From Variovorax sp. E3 (GTDB lineage Bacteria; Pseudomonadota; Gammaproteobacteria; Burkholderiales; Burkholderiaceae_C), in NCBI RefSeq assembly GCF_016082275.1, contig NZ_MOWM01000031.1:1-57670 (forward strand): a DNA stretch of 57,670 nucleotides, read 5' to 3'. Shown piece by piece: positions 57,295 through 57,670 of the stretch. The translations under genes and the position numbers were made by a program. The first letter of the stretch is position 1; every line of letters begins with the position of its first letter. The notes below the pieces were generated by a model. The model was given only the letters and a program-made list of their open reading frames with translations. It ran no database searches and was not told where the DNA came from.

Positions 57295-57670
57295 GGTTTT
57301 CTTTCGCTGGAACCGAAGAACAGGTTGAGCACGGCGGTCTCCTGAATCGCGTCGCCGCGCAGTTCGCCGGCAATCTCGCCGCCGCGCATCACGTAGACGC
57401 GGTGGCTCAGGTGCAGCACCTCGGGCAGGTCGGACGAGATCACGACCACCGCCGCGCCGCTTTCGCAGAGCTTCTGGATGACCTGGTAGAGCGCGCTGCG
57501 CGTGCCGATGTCCACGCCCACCGTGGGCTCGTCGAACACGTAGAGCGCGGCCTCGCGCGTCATGCCCTTGCCGAACAGCACCTTCTGCTGGTTGCCGCCC
57601 GACAGCAGCGCCACGGGCCGCTCCAGGTTGCGCGGCGCCAGCTCCACGCGCTCGGCGGCGCTGGTCGACA
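57291..57670 (-). CDS. Sugar ABC transporter ATP-binding protein (RbsA-like), C-terminal part
   Basis: The last 125 residues or so of a duplicated-NBD ATPase that continues beyond the window edge. Visible are the signature region LLSGGNQQKVLFGKGM, Walker B plus Glu in LYVFDEPTVGVDIGTRSALY, and the H-loop region VVISSDLPEVL, in which the switch residue is replaced by Ser/Asp as is typical of RbsA C-terminal halves. ATGA overlap with the permease gene. The N-terminal half and the substrate receptor lie outside the window. Confidence 0.95.
   Translation of the reverse strand, partial: STSAAERVELAPRNLERPVALLSGGNQQKVLFGKGMTREAALYVFDEPTVGVDIGTRSALYQVIQKLCESGAAVVVISSDLPEVLHLSHRVYVMRGGEIAGELRGDAIQETAVLNLFFGSSERKP

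Overview
The window reads as a high-GC chromosomal segment of a Burkholderiales bacterium, most likely Comamonadaceae (Variovorax or a close relative). This is inferred from the GC-rich third codon positions, a Bug-type tripartite-tricarboxylate solute receptor, many GcvA-like LysR regulators, large CoA-dependent catabolic operons, and protein sequences that look Variovorax-like. No tRNA, rRNA, insertion sequence, prophage or CRISPR array was seen.

Layout. (1) 1-5.2 kb: the end of a serine O-acetyltransferase-like gene, then a leftward housekeeping/stress run selO-msrB-yciB-bolA-parvulin PPIase, then an AraC-type regulator. (2) 5.3-9.05 kb: two tandem lipoprotein alpha/beta hydrolases, divergent from the AraC gene. 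(3) 9.2-30.05 kb: a long rightward CoA/lipid catabolism block. It holds an AlkK-like acyl-CoA ligase, two paralogous LivK-type receptors with LivH-LivM/LivG/LivF, a FadJ-like bifunctional enzyme, an M20 peptidase, a thiolase, a DmdC-type acyl-CoA dehydrogenase, a small membrane protein, a Dabb protein, an SDR, a PaaI-type thioesterase, a CurA-like reductase, an AidB-like dehydrogenase and a GST. (4) 30.06-31.55 kb: a visibly less GC-rich two-gene insert, a PAAR-M35 metallopeptidase fusion (candidate type VI secretion effector) overlapping a small exported OmpA-like protein. (5) 31.8-40.4 kb: an SDR, two mirror-image LysR/azoreductase modules, a candidate small RNA with an anti-Shine-Dalgarno loop, a zinc-ribbon/TPR/CFI-box protein, a manganese riboswitch with mntP, ubiG with a DUF393 gene, and an ArsR regulator. 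(6) 40.5-46.1 kb: a Cache-PAS-GGDEF protein, a GNAT, an MFS exporter and its divergent LysR gene. (7) 46.1-53.0 kb: a glyoxylate/2-hydroxy-acid cluster around a GntR regulator with two identical operators. (8) 53.1-57.67 kb: an MFS gene, an O6-alkylguanine methyltransferase, and a leftward ribose-type ABC transporter with a class III aminotransferase.

One caution applies throughout. At least 14 otherwise intact genes carry single-base frameshifts (15 events). Twelve are restored by adding one G/C to a run of two or three. This pattern points to consensus error rather than gene decay, so interrupted genes are annotated over their full length with the break noted. The apparent LivH-LivM fusion may have the same cause.

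The points most worth following up are the PAAR-M35 effector pair, the small RNA near 34.55 kb, the asymmetric ATP sites predicted for LivG/LivF, and several clear regulatory dyads (12203-12238, 45117-45135, 49150-49230).
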